Positions 41,171 through 52,505 of a stretch of 64,000 nt of DNA are shown here, piece after piece. Numbering within the stretch: the stretch's first letter is position 1; the number at the start of each line of letters is the position of its first letter. Under the pieces are notes generated by a model. The model made no database searches. It was not told where the DNA came from and saw nothing but the letters and a program-made list of their open reading frames with translations. Origin of the DNA: Shinisaurus crocodilurus (taxonomy: Eukaryota; Chordata; Lepidosauria; Squamata; Shinisauridae). A program made the position numbers and the translations under genes. The stretch spans positions 246,451,797-246,515,796 of the forward strand of contig CM037879.1 of NCBI GenBank assembly GCA_021292165.1, written 5' to 3'.

Positions 41171-41522
41171 GAGCTTTTCCATACGATGCTGATAATGTGC
41201 TCTATCTACTTTTGGTTTCATCGCAGAATTGAGATCAAAGCACTACATGAAGAGCATTTCCTTCCCTGCTTTTCCACTACATAACCTCTAGGTGGCCTTG
41301 TGGTATAGCGGAAAGCACAAATACACAAATGAAAAAAGCATGGGTTTGTTTTGCTTTTACAAATAATACTGCATTTCCCCTGCTCTAAAACAACTCACAG
41401 AAAGTGCTGTTTAGACACAAAAGTGAATCTGATGGGTCATCATGGCATTGTCTAAAGAACCTGTAAATAGCTGCAAAGAGGGAATGATGAGAGCAAAATA
41501 AATGCCTCATGTAGAAAGGCTC
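41171..41522. mobile_element. MITE with GAGC(C/T)TTTC ends
   Basis: Starts GAGCTTTTCCATACGATGC and ends GCCTCATGTAGAAAGGCTC (imperfect inverses). A related inverted fragment is at 10737-10984. A possible 3-bp AAT duplication is seen. Confidence 0.65.
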
Positions 41523-41539
41523 AATGTAGGCATGAACCT

Positions 41540-41945
41540 ACCCGTACACTATGTTCATCATCTAAGGCCCTCTTCCAGGTGCTTCCTCCGAGGGAGCCTT
41601 GGAAGGTGATGACAAGGGAGATGGTCGTCTCGATAGCACACACACACACCCAATTATGGAATGAACTCCCTAGTGAGGCCTGCCTGACACCAACATTGTT
41701 ATCTTAAGACCTTCTTCTACTCCCAGGCATTTTGTAGCATGTGGTAGGCTTTTAATCAGGTCATGGGCTATTGTTTGGATATATGTGTGTGTGTATGTGT
41801 GTCTGCTCTGTTTATATGTTGATAGCTAAACTGTTTTTATATTATTCACAATTCTGCATTGTTAAGGTATTTAATCTGTGTAAATCACCCAAAGAGCTTT
41901 TGCTATTGGATGGTAGAGAAATGTAAAGGAAATGAATGAAATGAT
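41540..41945 (+). mobile_element. L2 LINE 3' fragment
   Basis: Remnant of WNELPSEA-like coding sequence (AATTATGGAATGAACTCCC), then a T-rich 3' UTR. It ends GTAAATCACCCAAAGAGC, TTTTGCTATTGGATGG and an A-rich tail. Confidence 0.72.
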
Positions 41946-41990
41946 GTGATTTTTGGTATGATTTCATGATTCTATAGCATAGCCTTTCCC

Positions 41991-42114
41991 AACATGGTGC
42001 TTTCTAGATGTTTTGGACCTCAACTCCCATTAGGCCCAGCCGTCATGTCCAATAGTCAGGAATGCTGGGAGTTGTAGTCCCAAACAACTGGCAGGAACCA
42101 GGTTGGGGAAGGCT
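41991..42114. mobile_element. Palindromic MITE with ZNF143-like arm
   Basis: Ends AGCCTTTCCCAAC and GTTGGGGAAGGCT (one extra base). The right arm AATGCTGGGAGTTGTAGTCC is a ZNF143-type motif on the minus strand. Confidence 0.8.
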
Positions 42115-43614
42115 GTTACGGAAGCTAATATGAGATTAAATATTTGGGGCTTTATGCCAAGTGAGCAACAGAATATAAACCTAAATAGTTACTTTCTGGT
42201 AAGCATGTTTCAAGAGTAGAGGGGCAGTTGCTTTCCAGTGCAACCCACTGCAATGTATTATTAATCCAAAGTAATCAGATAAAAATCAGAGCTTGGTATG
42301 CTGTCAAATAAAGGAAGCCGAGTGAATCAAAAATTTATAAAATAGTCTTGAGATTACAATCCTGTTACGGACACCACTGATCATGTTCTGCTCTAGCACT
42401 TTCCTTTGATAATTTTACTGCTGAGACACTGGACTACAAAGATGTACATCTGGGGGAGGGGAACTTCTTTCACTCAGTTTCTGCCTTTGGGGGAGTAGCT
42501 TAAAAATAAAAATGAGCACAGAAGTACACTATAGGTAGTTATGCTGCAGTTCAACATTGGATTGCATAAAAACAATGGAGATAAAACCCATAATGGTGTT
42601 ATTCTTCCGTTATGCGCTACATTGCTGATCTCCATGATAAATTACTGTTATTTCTTTTAGCCAAAATAAATCACTTCACAGAATCTATAAAATTAATTCA
42701 TGTACTAGCAAAACACATGATGCTGTTTGGAGAGGAAATAGTTGATGAAAGCCTTTTCCTTCTCCAGATTATCTTCTCCATGCATTGTTATCTTCATCTA
42801 TTATGTTTTATGGCCTATTTCATGAGATTCCCTTTCTTGAAATAAATACCTCCTAGTTGTTCACCTCACATTTCAAAGGAATCCCAGGAGGTATTATACT
42901 GTATTTATTGTAACATTTATGCTACTTTCTGTTTCAGTGACTAATAACACAATATTAAGCATGTTTACATGTGCAAAGGACTGAAATGTAATATACATTT
43001 GGGTAGGAGTGAGAACAGAAGCTTGCAGTGGAATCTCTTCAAGCATTCTGAGAGGTGAGCATCTGGAGAAACGGGGCATAAATATTTCATATTTAGCTTA
43101 ATATATATTGACTCATTGAGATAAAATCTGAGTGCCAGAACAGCACCAGTAGCAGCATCCATTCCTGCATAAGCGTAAAGAAATGCAATGAATCCACATT
43201 TCAGAATCATGATCTACAAATTGTTATTTTTAACTTGACATTTATTTCATGTCACTGTAGATGTTTTCAGGAGTGTAAAAGAAATGGAATTACTAGGTTC
43301 CTTTAAGCTAACAGCCCGTTGTCAAGCGTGTAATGTTACAATTGCCTTGAGTGACTTTTAAGAGTTACCAGCATAAAACAAGGGATGATCTTGTCAAATC
43401 CTGAGGCTAAGCAGAGTCCAGTTTATCCAATGCTTGGAAAGAAAACAGCTGCAAAGGAGCTGGGCATTGGGAGAATGGGTGGGAGGTGATGTCACAACCC
43501 AGTAACATCATCCAGCCCACAGAAATCCTGGTTGGGTGGCCGTTTGCCGGGGGGGGGCAGTATAGTTCTGCACTCCTGGACTAAAGCATGATTAACTTGG
43601 TCTGGATCCAACCC
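42115..43614. other. Unassigned stretch
   Basis: 1.5 kb of mostly AT-rich sequence without a recognised element. Around 43400-43440 a block with GAGGCTAAGCAG could be a very old 5S SINE remnant; not callable. Confidence 0.4.
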
Positions 43615-44060
43615 AAAGTGTTGGTGGCTTCCTTAAAATCCCTAAATGTCCTGGATCCTCCATACATAAGGGAACAACTCCACCCATGTGTTCTTCTCTG
43701 TCTGCTGAGATCTTTTTGAAAGGCCCTGCTGTCTTTGCCATTCTTCAGTCATTCTTCTTGGAACTGGGGAGTCTGCCTGTGTTGTGTGGCACCCACTTTT
43801 TGGAACTCGCTCTCAAGGAAGGCCTCCCTGACCTCCTCTCATCAGTTTTTATCAGCAGATGGAAACCTTCCTTCACTAGAAAGTCTTCCCTATATCCTGC
43901 TGCATATAGGCTGCTATGGGGACGTCATAATTGTATTGCTTTTTAGTGAGATTGTGTGTTAGTGTGTGTTTTAGATTGTGATTATATTATTTTGGGAGAA
44001 AGGGGTTATGAGGTTTGGTTTTACTACACTTATTCAAACACTGGTTTTATAATCTTTTTA
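43615..44060 (+). mobile_element. L2-like LINE 3' fragment
   Basis: Coding remnant reads APTFWNSLSRKASLTS near 43786-43830, comparable to APQLWNELPREARL in the 30-kb copy. A T-rich 3' UTR follows. The terminal hairpin is not clear. Confidence 0.6.
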
Positions 44061-45287
44061 AAATTTGTTATAATTAAAAAAATTTTACTAGTGCGTTATA
44101 TTATACTAGTATAATATAATTATACTAGTGCCTGATTTCTTTCAATCCAAAATGTTATAAATAAGGACCAGTATGCTACAATGTGGTTTCCAGTTGAGTG
44201 ACTGTCATAGAGTAGTACATAGTATGTTAAAGTAGCCAAATTTCAAATTTTGTAAAACATTCTGTTACAAGAAGGGAAATTTCTTCCAACGAAAGTAGAA
44301 AGCCATTTTTGCTGTGGTCAAAAGATTCATGAGCAGTTCCAAGTCAACAGCACCAACTATGACCTTCAAATATACTAATAAAACATGTAAAGGAGGTGCT
44401 GGAATGATCATGCCTAACCTTTCTTCTATATTCCTTAACACTAATCTCCAAAATAATTTGACCTTTCTGCACTTCCAGAAAGTATGTAGAAAAGCAGCCG
44501 TGGGAGCTCCACACCTCTAATACAAATTATAAATATGATTCAAACTACAGGGGGTTAAATACCACTGGTGGTGTGTGTGTGTGTGTGTGTGTTTTAATCC
44601 CTTAACCTTCATGACAAGAAAGTTTGCAAATAGTTATAAAAGATTATTTTCATTATTCATTTGATATATACCAGGTCCTTTCCCCATTTTGGGGAAGGCA
44701 TTTACAAGTATTATAATACTGATCTACCACACAGTGTTGTTGTAATGATTTACCTTATAGGGTTGTTGTAATTAAATAATACATGTGATATACTGTGACA
44801 AATCCGACAAATTATTCCCCTATATCTCTATAGGATGAGCATTATTTCTATCTCTTTCTTTTTTACCGAATGAGCCAATAGGCACGCTGCTTTGTGATAT
44901 CCTTGAAGGTTAAATTTGTTGAGCATTAACGGAGACTACTCCTTGTCTTCTCCCTCCTGGGAGGACGATGGGTCTTACCTGCAGCTGGCACAGACAGTTG
45001 CATTTGGAGTGGGGGAAGGATGCTCACAGAGTCATTGAGAACATGGTCCAGGATTACCTTGCCCTTTATGAGAGTTTAGTAGCCTATTTGGGTGTTATCC
45101 TCCACATTATCTTAACATCATGGAGGGAAAGAGCAGGACCTCTCAGCCATCATGGCCTTGTTGGCTCTGCATCTCCACTCTCCATGCATTGGGAGGGAGG
45201 TCTGAAGAGGGGATCCTGCTCTATGCGCGTAGGCTCCCCGCTCTCATGATTTAGAACCCTGATCACACGGTAGTAGTTTGCATGTTA
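44061..45287. other. Mostly unassigned; (GT)n at 44571-44592
   Basis: The 45185-45265 block (CCTGCTCTATGCGCGTAGGC) resembles 61965-61995 (CCTGCTCTACGCACATAGGC), so a diverged repeat is present. Otherwise nothing recognised. Confidence 0.4.
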
Positions 45288-45378
45288 AGGCTGCGAGTGT
45301 ATACATTTACTTGGGTGTAAATCTTAGTGAGATCAATGGGACTTACTTCTGAGTAGACATGTATATGATTGTGGTGTA
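45288..45378. mobile_element. Short palindromic MITE (AGTAAGTCCCATTGA type)
   Basis: ACTTGGGTGTAAATCTTAGT and CAATGGGACTTACTTCTGAGT are imperfect inverses. The same family is at 61257-61345. Confidence 0.5.
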
Positions 45379-46995
45379 AATAAAGTCAAGTAAGCTATGC
45401 CAATAAGCAACTCTATGCTTATTTGCATAATGAAACAGGTCTCAGAATGTGACTTTACATAATGTATACAGATTGCAGAATCTGAGTTAACCTGGTGAAG
45501 AATTTGAAGTGTGGGAGTATGGTAAATAGAATCCCTGTAGCACCCCTGATTATGAAATAAATGTTAAGTGTTTACCTGTTGCTGTTGTTGTTGTTGTTGT
45601 TGTTGTTTAAATTGGAAATTCTTTGTGTATCCTTAATAATATTGCTAATACATTTGTGGCTATTTAAGGAATAGGTAGGAACACCATGTTATGTATAGGG
45701 TTATGATTATAGCTGTGGCTAGCAATTCTTTTTATGATATATCCACTTCGCATTGAAAAGGCATAAAATTGTTGTAGGTTTAAAAGCTTCACAAAGCCTG
45801 CATCTTCAAGTTTAGTGCAACTGAGTCTGACTGAGGAATAATGTGATATTCAAAAGAGGTATGTCAGATTCCTTCAAATCAATGGACATTTTTTGCCACT
45901 GACTTCAATAGGATGCGGACGGCTCCCCAATTGAAAAGAATCAGGATCTAGCCCTCTATTAAAAGTTACAACTATGAAAGGTCAAAGATGAAGATTGTGC
46001 AATGAAATTCCTTTTTTGTCTGTTATGTGCTCTGAAGGTGATAATGCATTTAAACTCAAAATGAATGTATCGTAGAGATTATTATTGTACGAGACACCAC
46101 ATAATGCTTGGAGGTTGGTACTGTACTGAGAACAGATGTTGCTTTCATTCATATATGATTTTCTTGCTTTTTAACGGTGGTTTGGGGAGAAAATATATTT
46201 TAGTGGCTTTTAACTTTTAGTCAAGGAAGCTTTGTATGCAGGCAGCTCTTGGATTGCTATTGACCTTTCCCTTAAGCTTTATAACCAGTTTTTCAGTGTA
46301 TTATTATTTGGTATTACAAAATAGCTTATTCTAATAATGATAACAGCATTTAGATGTATTGCTGTGGGGAAAATGTGTCAGGGGATCAGAACCATGAACC
46401 GCAAGGAATCTCATGATTTGAAGCTGGAACCTAGAAAGCTACTGGTGACTAGGGATGCTTCTGTAATTTTCCTCATCTGAATTTCTCCCCAGATTTTGTA
46501 CTTCTGTCTGAATTAGCTGATCTCATTTCTGAAGGGGTCTGATGCAATAAGGACAATCCATTTTTCAATCTGCATTTCCAAATCTTGTACAGAGCTCTGC
46601 GCTTGCACAGTTTGCTGCAGCTTTCAGTTCTTTCCATTCTTTCAGATCTTTTTTACTGGTGGTGCTAACAGGGCAGGACTTCAGAGCAGAAGTCCATGGC
46701 CCCACTCAGGAGAATGAGCATAAGCGGCCCCAAATGCAGCAGGGCTGGTGTACCACATTTTGAAGAAAGTGAAATAATACATATTATCAGACTCCAGAGT
46801 CTAAAAAAAATTAAAAATTACCTAAGTGCACCACTGGTTTTTACTCCTCTACATTACCAATTTGTATCCATGCACTGATGAAACTCCCCCCCCCCCCAAA
46901 GCAATCTCACTTTATTCTATGACAGATTCTTTTTGTGTGTTTTTTTACTAATGCACAGGAGTTCACATCAATAAAACACTACACCCACAAAATCT
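45379..46995. other. Unassigned stretch; (TTG)n at 45585-45607
   Basis: AT-rich, no exon or repeat family recognised. Confidence 0.45.
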
Positions 46996-47236
46996 TATTT
47001 ATTTATTTTATTATATTTATACCCCGCCTTTTTTCCTACAAGGAACCCAAGGCGGCTTACATAATCCTCCTCCTCCTCTCCATTTTATCCTCACAACAAC
47101 CCTGTGAGGTAGGATAGGCTGAGAGCCAGTGACTGGCCCAAAGTCACCCAGTGAGTTTCATGGCCGAGTGGGGATTAGAACCCAGATCTACTGAGTCCCA
47201 GTCCAACACTCTCACCACTACACCACACCGGCTCTC
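46996..47236 (-). mobile_element. tRNA-derived squamate SINE, copy 3
   Basis: Reverse complement of the SINE at 36.6 kb. The tail is (AATA)n near 46996-47020 and GCCGCCTTGGGTTCCTTG (inverse near 47040). The body contains CCTGTGAGGTAGG, and the head ends CACTACACCACACCGGC. Confidence 0.9.
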
Positions 47237-47244
47237 TTGAATCA

Positions 47245-48640
47245 ATCATGTGTACAGCCACATCAAGGTGACTTTTGGGGGGGGGGCGGGGATAGTATTT
47301 TATCAATGCCACTCAGGCTCCAGAGCCTTCTTGAAGCATAGAAGAAAACTGTCCTGTCTGAAGTCATGTGGGGGCCCCCTCATATTTATGCCCCAGGAGT
47401 GGGCCGGCCAGGTCTCTTCAGACTCTGCTCCCCAGGCTCCACCCACCTTTAAGCAACCAGCACTGCTGATTGGCTGCCAGGGCTGCTCCCAGCCTGCAGT
47501 GTGGCTGTGCATCTTCCTGGACTGGCCAGCTATGCCACACAAAGAGGACTTTTGTTTCCCCACCCCACCCACTCCTTCTACATCCTATGCAATGGCACAA
47601 ACTGGGTCCCCAGTAAGTGGGGACTTGGGATTATCAAGGCTCTGTTTGTGTGATGTTTTACTACTGTTTGTGTGATGTTCATCATATCTGCATCACAAAA
47701 GTCTTGATTCAATCATGTGTGTATTACTCCTCGGGGGCCTGGTCCAGCCAAGGCACCTCACTTCAGATTCAAGGATACTCAGGATGAAACTAAACCACTT
47801 GTGTCAAAAATGATACACAGTTTATTAAATGCAGTGATGAAATATGGATGCAGAACATAAACAAGGAAAAGAAAGCTTACACTCCCCTTAGCTGTAGCTG
47901 TATTGGTTCCCTGAATAGGCCAGGGGATGCTCTGTGGGCTTCCAATTGCTTCCGGGCGGGGCGAGTGATGCGTCAATTCCTCTCCCCATCGGAGAACAAA
48001 AGACATGGCTTCTTGCCATGGATTTTATAAAGTTCCTCTCTCCCCGTTTCAGAGGCTGTCAGTAAGCCACAAGCTAATCCCCCATCCTGGGAGACAAGGG
48101 GGGGGGGGGGCTGCTTCAGTAAAGCAAACAGTTTTGGTTCTCACAGCGAAAGCAGCCCTTATCTAACAAATATAATTGGGTAAAATACCTTCAAGGCAAT
48201 TATCTGTGGTGCTCTTCCTAACAAGCTGAGGGTAATATGTAAGGCCCTGGCATGGCTCCAAGGAACTCTCCTGGCTTTTGGACACTGGGAAAGTTTACTA
48301 CACTACCTGTTAATAACCTCCTCGCCACTCTTCCGGTAGAGCGCATCCAAGTGTACAACCACATCAAGATGGCTTTTTTTGCAGTATTTTATCAATATGC
48401 ACGTGCAGTGTCAACATTGAGATGGGGGGGCGTGGGGAGATGGAAATGAATTGAACCGAAAGCTGTGGCAAATTGCACATGCTTCATTTTTTTTGGAATT
48501 AAATATAGACGGTACCTGGGTTAAACAAGAATCCTGTGGAACACAGGGCATAATGAACCCACAGAAATATAACGGCATGGAACAGGAAAATCTGCTCATC
48601 TCTCAGTCTCCAGAGCCTTCTTGAAATTGTTGTGTCTGAT
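47245..48640. repeat. Direct repeat pair around an LTR-like block
   Basis: AACCACATCAAGGTGACTTT-type sequence, then AGTATTTTATCAAT and CTCCAGAGCCTTCTTGAA, occurs at 47258-47340 and again at 48357-48632. The repeats flank 47.4-48.34 kb. Confidence 0.6.
47716..48340 (-). mobile_element. Candidate LTR
   Basis: On the minus strand: TTTATAAAATCC (TATA box near 48030), GGCAAGAAGCC, TTTAATAAACTG (polyadenylation signal near 47825), then a ~105-nt U5-like part ending GAGTAATACACA. Size (~0.6 kb) and order fit an endogenous retrovirus or other LTR element. The start and target duplication are not resolved. Confidence 0.5.
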
Positions 48641-48641
48641 G

Positions 48642-49268
48642 CAGGACCGGTGCAGGGCAGTTTGGCGCCCTAGGCGGATTTATATTTAGCGTCCCCCCCT
48701 CTCGTGCCGTGGGGGGGGCTCTGGAGCAAAGCAGCCCTGCTCTGCGACCCCCCCCCACGCCGCCACCACCTACCTACCTACCTTCCCCCCGCCCTGGCTG
48801 CCGCCGCCGCCACCTCCGAGGAGGAAGTGACACGACGGGACCCCCGCGCTCTGTTTTTTGCCGGGGAAACCAGGGCAACAGGGCTGTTTAAGCCCTGTTG
48901 CCCTGGTTCCTCCCGCCAAAACAACGTGGGCGGGGCTCCGGAAGCGACGCGGAGAAGGTAGGTGGCGAGGGGAGGGGAGGGGAGGTGGCGGCAGTGCCAG
49001 CGGCGGGTGGGGAGGCGCTGTAGCGGCGGCGGCAGTGGCAGGCGGGGAGGCGCGGCGGCGGGCAGGGAGGCGCGCGGGCGGCGGGGGCGGGCGGGGGAGG
49101 CGTGGTAGCAGGCGGGGGGAGGCACGGCGGCAGCTTCAGCGGGCGGGGGGGAGGCCCGGCGGGGGAGGCGCAGCGGCGGCAGCAAAGAGGAGCGCAGCGT
49201 TTCTGCTCCCTCTTCAGCCACGCGCCCTAGGCAACCGCCTAGTTTGCCTAGCGGTAGCGCCGGTTCTG
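48642..49268. mobile_element. CpG-rich hAT MITE, second copy
   Basis: Starts CAGGACCGGTGCAGGGC and ends CGGTAGCGCCGGTTCTG. It is homologous in inverse orientation to 35300-35843, including CAGGGCTGTTTAAGCCCTG near 48881. Dense GGCGGCGG repeats. No matching target duplication: the right side is an (AC)n microsatellite. The frames of ~200 codons are composition artefacts. Confidence 0.82.
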
Positions 49269-49629
49269 ACACACACACACACACTGTCAAGCTTGGAGGA
49301 TGTCCTGGACAAGAAGTCTGCCCCTCAGGTCCTTCCAAAGCAGAAGAAATGGCTTTGACTGGCTCATCAGATTTGGAGGGCTCTCTCACGCTTCAGCCCT
49401 CGCCATCCCCTCATCATAAAAACCAGTGGCTTTTGAATATGGTAGCTGCCCTTTAAGACTGCAGGTAGCTTCCCAGCAGAGGTGGAAACAACAGTACTAT
49501 CAGGCTGGCCAACCTTTATGGGGTCTCAGAAGGCCTTTGCACCCTGCTGAAGCAACAGTTCCCTTTTCTGTTAATGGTAAGAAGCCTTCAGGCAGTGGTT
49601 GGTCCAAGCTCCCAACTAGCTCTGCCTAG
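49269..49629. other. Unassigned
   Basis: Begins with (AC)n; otherwise nothing recognised. Confidence 0.35.
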
Positions 49630-49637
49630 TTCTAGAC

Positions 49638-50080
49638 CAGGGCTCTCCAACCTGGGGTCCCCAGATGTTACTGGACTACAACTCCCAGAATCCCTTGCCA
49701 TTAGCCATGCTGGCTGGGTATGCTGGGAGCTGTAGGCCAGCAACCTCTGGGGACCAGCGGTGTTCACAAACCTGTGGGGGGGGCTCACCTCTCCGCCGCC
49801 TCGCCTCTCCGCGGTGGCGGCCCCCCCGCCTCGATCTTCTGAGTGGCACGGAGCAGTTCTCCATGCCGCTCGAGCCGCCGGCGCTGGTCCCATCATGTCA
49901 CATCCGGGGCCAGATGTGACGCGATGGGACCAGCACGGGCCGCGTGGGTGGCTCACTGCTGGAAAAAGGTAGGCCCGCGCGAGCCCCGCGCGGACGTGAG
50001 TGGGACCGATTTCGGTCCACTATGCCCGCGCGAGGCGAGCGGTTACATCCCTACTGGGGACCCAAGTTTGGAGAGCCCTG
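49638..50080. mobile_element. Palindromic hAT MITE, family P, copy 4, carrying a nested MITE
   Basis: Ends CAGGGCTCTCCAACCTGGGG and GTTTGGAGAGCCCTG. TTCTAGAC flanks both sides (49630-49637, 50081-50088), perfect 8 bp. The left arm has GGACTACAACTCCCAGAATC. Confidence 0.92.
49756..50054. mobile_element. CpG-rich MITE, family G, copy 1, perfect 8-bp duplication
   Basis: Lies between two copies of TGGGGACC (49748-49755, 50055-50062). Ends AGCGGTGTTCACAAACC and GCGGTTACATCCCTAC. Interior GATGTGACGCGATGGGACCA and CGATTTCGGTCC. Inverse relative of 50266-50659. Confidence 0.87.
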
Positions 50081-50223
50081 TTCTAGACTGATTCTGCTCT
50101 ATGAGCCAAGCCTGGACCTTGCAGACTGACACTTTGCTTTGTCTAAGCTTACCTCTGCTTTACCTACTGGAACCAGACCTTCATAAATGTGACTCTACTT
50201 TATCTGCTGCTGTGCCACCCAGT

Positions 50224-50777
50224 TTCATAGATTCATAGAGTTGGAAGTGGCCTACAAGGCCATCATAGGGATGTAACCGTTCACCCCGCGCTGGTGTAGC
50301 GGGCCGAAATCGGCCCCGCTCACATCTGCGCAGGGCTCGTGCAGGCCTACAGGCCTACCTTGTCCAGTGGCGGCTCGCCTCCCCACAGCGAGCCGCCCGC
50401 GCCGGTCCCGTTGCATCACATCCAGCCCCGGAAGTGATGCGACGGGACCCTGCGCACCGCGCGATGTATTGCGCCTGCGCAGGGTCCCCGTCGCGTCACT
50501 TCTGGGGCCGGATGTGACACGATGGGACCAGCGCTGGTGGCTCAAGCAGCACGGAGAACTGCTCCACGCTGCTCAGAAGATCGAGGTGGGGGGGCTGCCC
50601 CTGCGGAGAGGCGAGCCAGCGGAGAGGCGAGCCCCCCACAGGTTCGTGGCACATCCCTAGTCGAGTCCAACCCCCTGCTCAATGCAGGAAACTAGAGGAG
50701 GGGTCTCCCATCCAAGTAATAACCAGGCTTGACCCTGCTTATCTTTCCACGCTCAGACAAGCTGAGCCAGCGTAAGC
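50224..50777 (-). mobile_element. 5S rRNA-derived SINE with CR1-like tail, copy 3, split
   Basis: The tail part 50224-50265 (inverse of CCACTTCCAACTCTATGAAT) and the head/body part 50660-50777 carry the inverse of TTACTTGGATGGGAGACCC and CTGCATTGAGCAGGGGGTTG. They are separated by a 394-bp MITE. The 5S-derived promoter boxes are present. Confidence 0.88.
50266..50659. mobile_element. CpG-rich MITE, family G, copy 2
   Basis: Ends TAGGGATGTAACC and GGCACATCCCTA. The interior has a GGTCCCGTTGCATCACATCC and GTCGCGTCACTTC pair and GCGCACCGCGCGATG. It splits the 5S SINE; the target duplication is not clear (2-4 bp at most). Confidence 0.82.
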
Positions 50778-50859
50778 CACAGGCTTGTGAAGTTAAGAGG
50801 CACTGCAACTGTAGCTCACTTTCCTTGGAGGCCAGAGCCTAACCAGGACAGGACAGAAA

Positions 50860-51155
50860 TAGGGATGTGTAAAGTCAGCCTTTGTGAATGGCAGTCAGTG
50901 AGGTCAGTGTGAATTAGCCCTTCCTTCCTTCCTTCCTTCCTTCCAGTGTTCCCATCAGTGATAAAGGATGCATGCCAGGGAGCTGAAGCCACCCTAATGC
51001 CTCCCTCTCCTCCTGCCCTGGGTAAGTTGGGAAAGTCCTTGGGAAGCAGAGAAAGGGAGAGGTAGCAGAGACTTTGGTAGGCATCTGCAAGTGTTTTGAA
51101 ACTATGTGCTTAGAGTGCACACACTGATCAAGCTCCTTATGCTTCCACATCCCTA
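50860..51155. mobile_element. Possible AGGGATGTG-end MITE
   Basis: TAGGGATGTG at left and CACATCCCTA at right are perfect inverses over 10 bp. A (CTTC)n run lies at about 50924-50945. The interior is not palindromic. Confidence 0.5.
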
Positions 51156-51780
51156 AAAAACAGTAGATTTAAATTACAAAGGCAGGCTTAAGGAGTGGTT
51201 TAAAAATTAGGAACAACTTGCTAACAATAAAAGCAATTATGGGAAGAATTAGGCCTTACTCACTCAGAATCATTTTTAGGCACATTTTAGAAAAATAAGG
51301 TGTGTGCTGAAATAAAGCACCTCTGGACTCATTGCCAACTTATATACTTTATTATTTTGTGATCCTGCCTAGCTTGTAGCCTCTTAAAACAGCAGAGCAG
51401 ATGTGAGCACAGTTTATGGCTCAGTTATGCAGCAGGTAATAAGTGAAAAGCCATAGCTAAGACATGAGTAACTTGCCTTTGACAGTGGAATATAGCCAAA
51501 GGCTTTTCCAGTTGCCATTATTTTCAGTGGACTGTGGGAGAGGCAAGGGGCTTAAAAATAATTCAATTTCTGATCTGCAATATCTCTACTGTAAATGTGA
51601 CCAAAAAGCCAGTGTACTTTCACAGAAGTATTAAATTAGACAAAGTGGAGCTAGTTCTAAAAAGCCTTCAAATGTGTTTCTTTTAAGGGCCCTATAACTA
51701 GATCGCCCGAGAGGATACAGTTTCTTTTGATTGTATGAAATTGGGCCTACGTTAACTGAAAATTGAGGGTCAAAGTAGAT
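51156..51780. other. Unassigned stretch
   Basis: Nothing recognised. Confidence 0.4.
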
Positions 51781-51899
51781 GCATGTAACATTACCCCCAA
51801 CAGCCATTATTTATGTATTTGTACATAAAAAGCAGCTACAGGAAGGTGCTTTTGATGTTAAAAAAAAAAAAAAAAGGCTGTTGGGGTAATGCTACACAT
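51781..51899. mobile_element. Small fold-back MITE with poly-A loop
   Basis: GTAACATTACCCCCAACAGCC (about 51785, one residue over a clean 20-bp arm) pairs with GGCTGTTGGGGTAATGCTAC (51876-51895). An A16 run lies in the loop. Confidence 0.75.
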
Positions 51900-52440
51900 A
51901 TTTGTGTGTAATGTCTGTTTAGATGTTGAGGAGCATTGTGGAAGGACGTGAGCATATAATCAAAGCCTGCTCACTACCTTGCCCTGTTTTTCTTCTACTA
52001 TGTGACACAAATTCTGGATGCCTTTGTGTGGAGGCCCCCAAGCAATTTCATAATGACCTGGTTCATAATGACCATAGTTTAGCATAATTTAGCAATACAT
52101 GCGCAAACCTGCTCCCTTCTCCTCTGGCACAGCTGTGAGAAAGAGACTGCAAGCATGTGTTTTTGTTTTTGAAAGTACCGGTACTCTCTCTACTTTTTAA
52201 GTGTACAATATAAATCTGACTTGTCATCCATCCACCCATCTGCAGAGGGCCGTGTAACAGAAGAGTGAGTGAAGGGCATGATTGACAGCTGAGACCAGAA
52301 TGGAATCTTGGGTGGAGTGGCAATTGGCGGAAAGTCAGTCAGAAGGAGGACAGGGACATTAGTGAGAAGTCAGGGGGGGGGGGAATTAGGATGGAGAGAG
52401 AGTGAGAAATTAGAGGCCAGAATTAGTTAAGTTAGTAGGG
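51900..52440. other. Unassigned stretch
   Basis: 52060-52120 (CCATAGTTTAGCATAATTTA) is related to the MITE half at 56.75 kb. A G10 run lies near 52372. Confidence 0.4.
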
Positions 52441-52505
52441 TGCAGTCCTATGCATGTTTAGACAGAAAAAAGTCATATAACTCCCAGCATTCCCCAGCCT
52501 ACACT
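52441..52505. mobile_element. Half of a palindromic MITE
   Basis: GTGCAGTCCTATGCATGTTT then TAACTCCCAGCATTCCCCAG matches one arm of 60578-60704. Confidence 0.6.

Noticed and set aside
43370..43470. Fifth 5S SINE copy
   Set aside because: Only GAGGCTAAGCAG and a weak following block match; no CR1 tail is visible.
48778..49389. 203- and 166-codon overlapping frames
   Set aside because: Same reason: GC-rich MITE sequence without stops on either strand.
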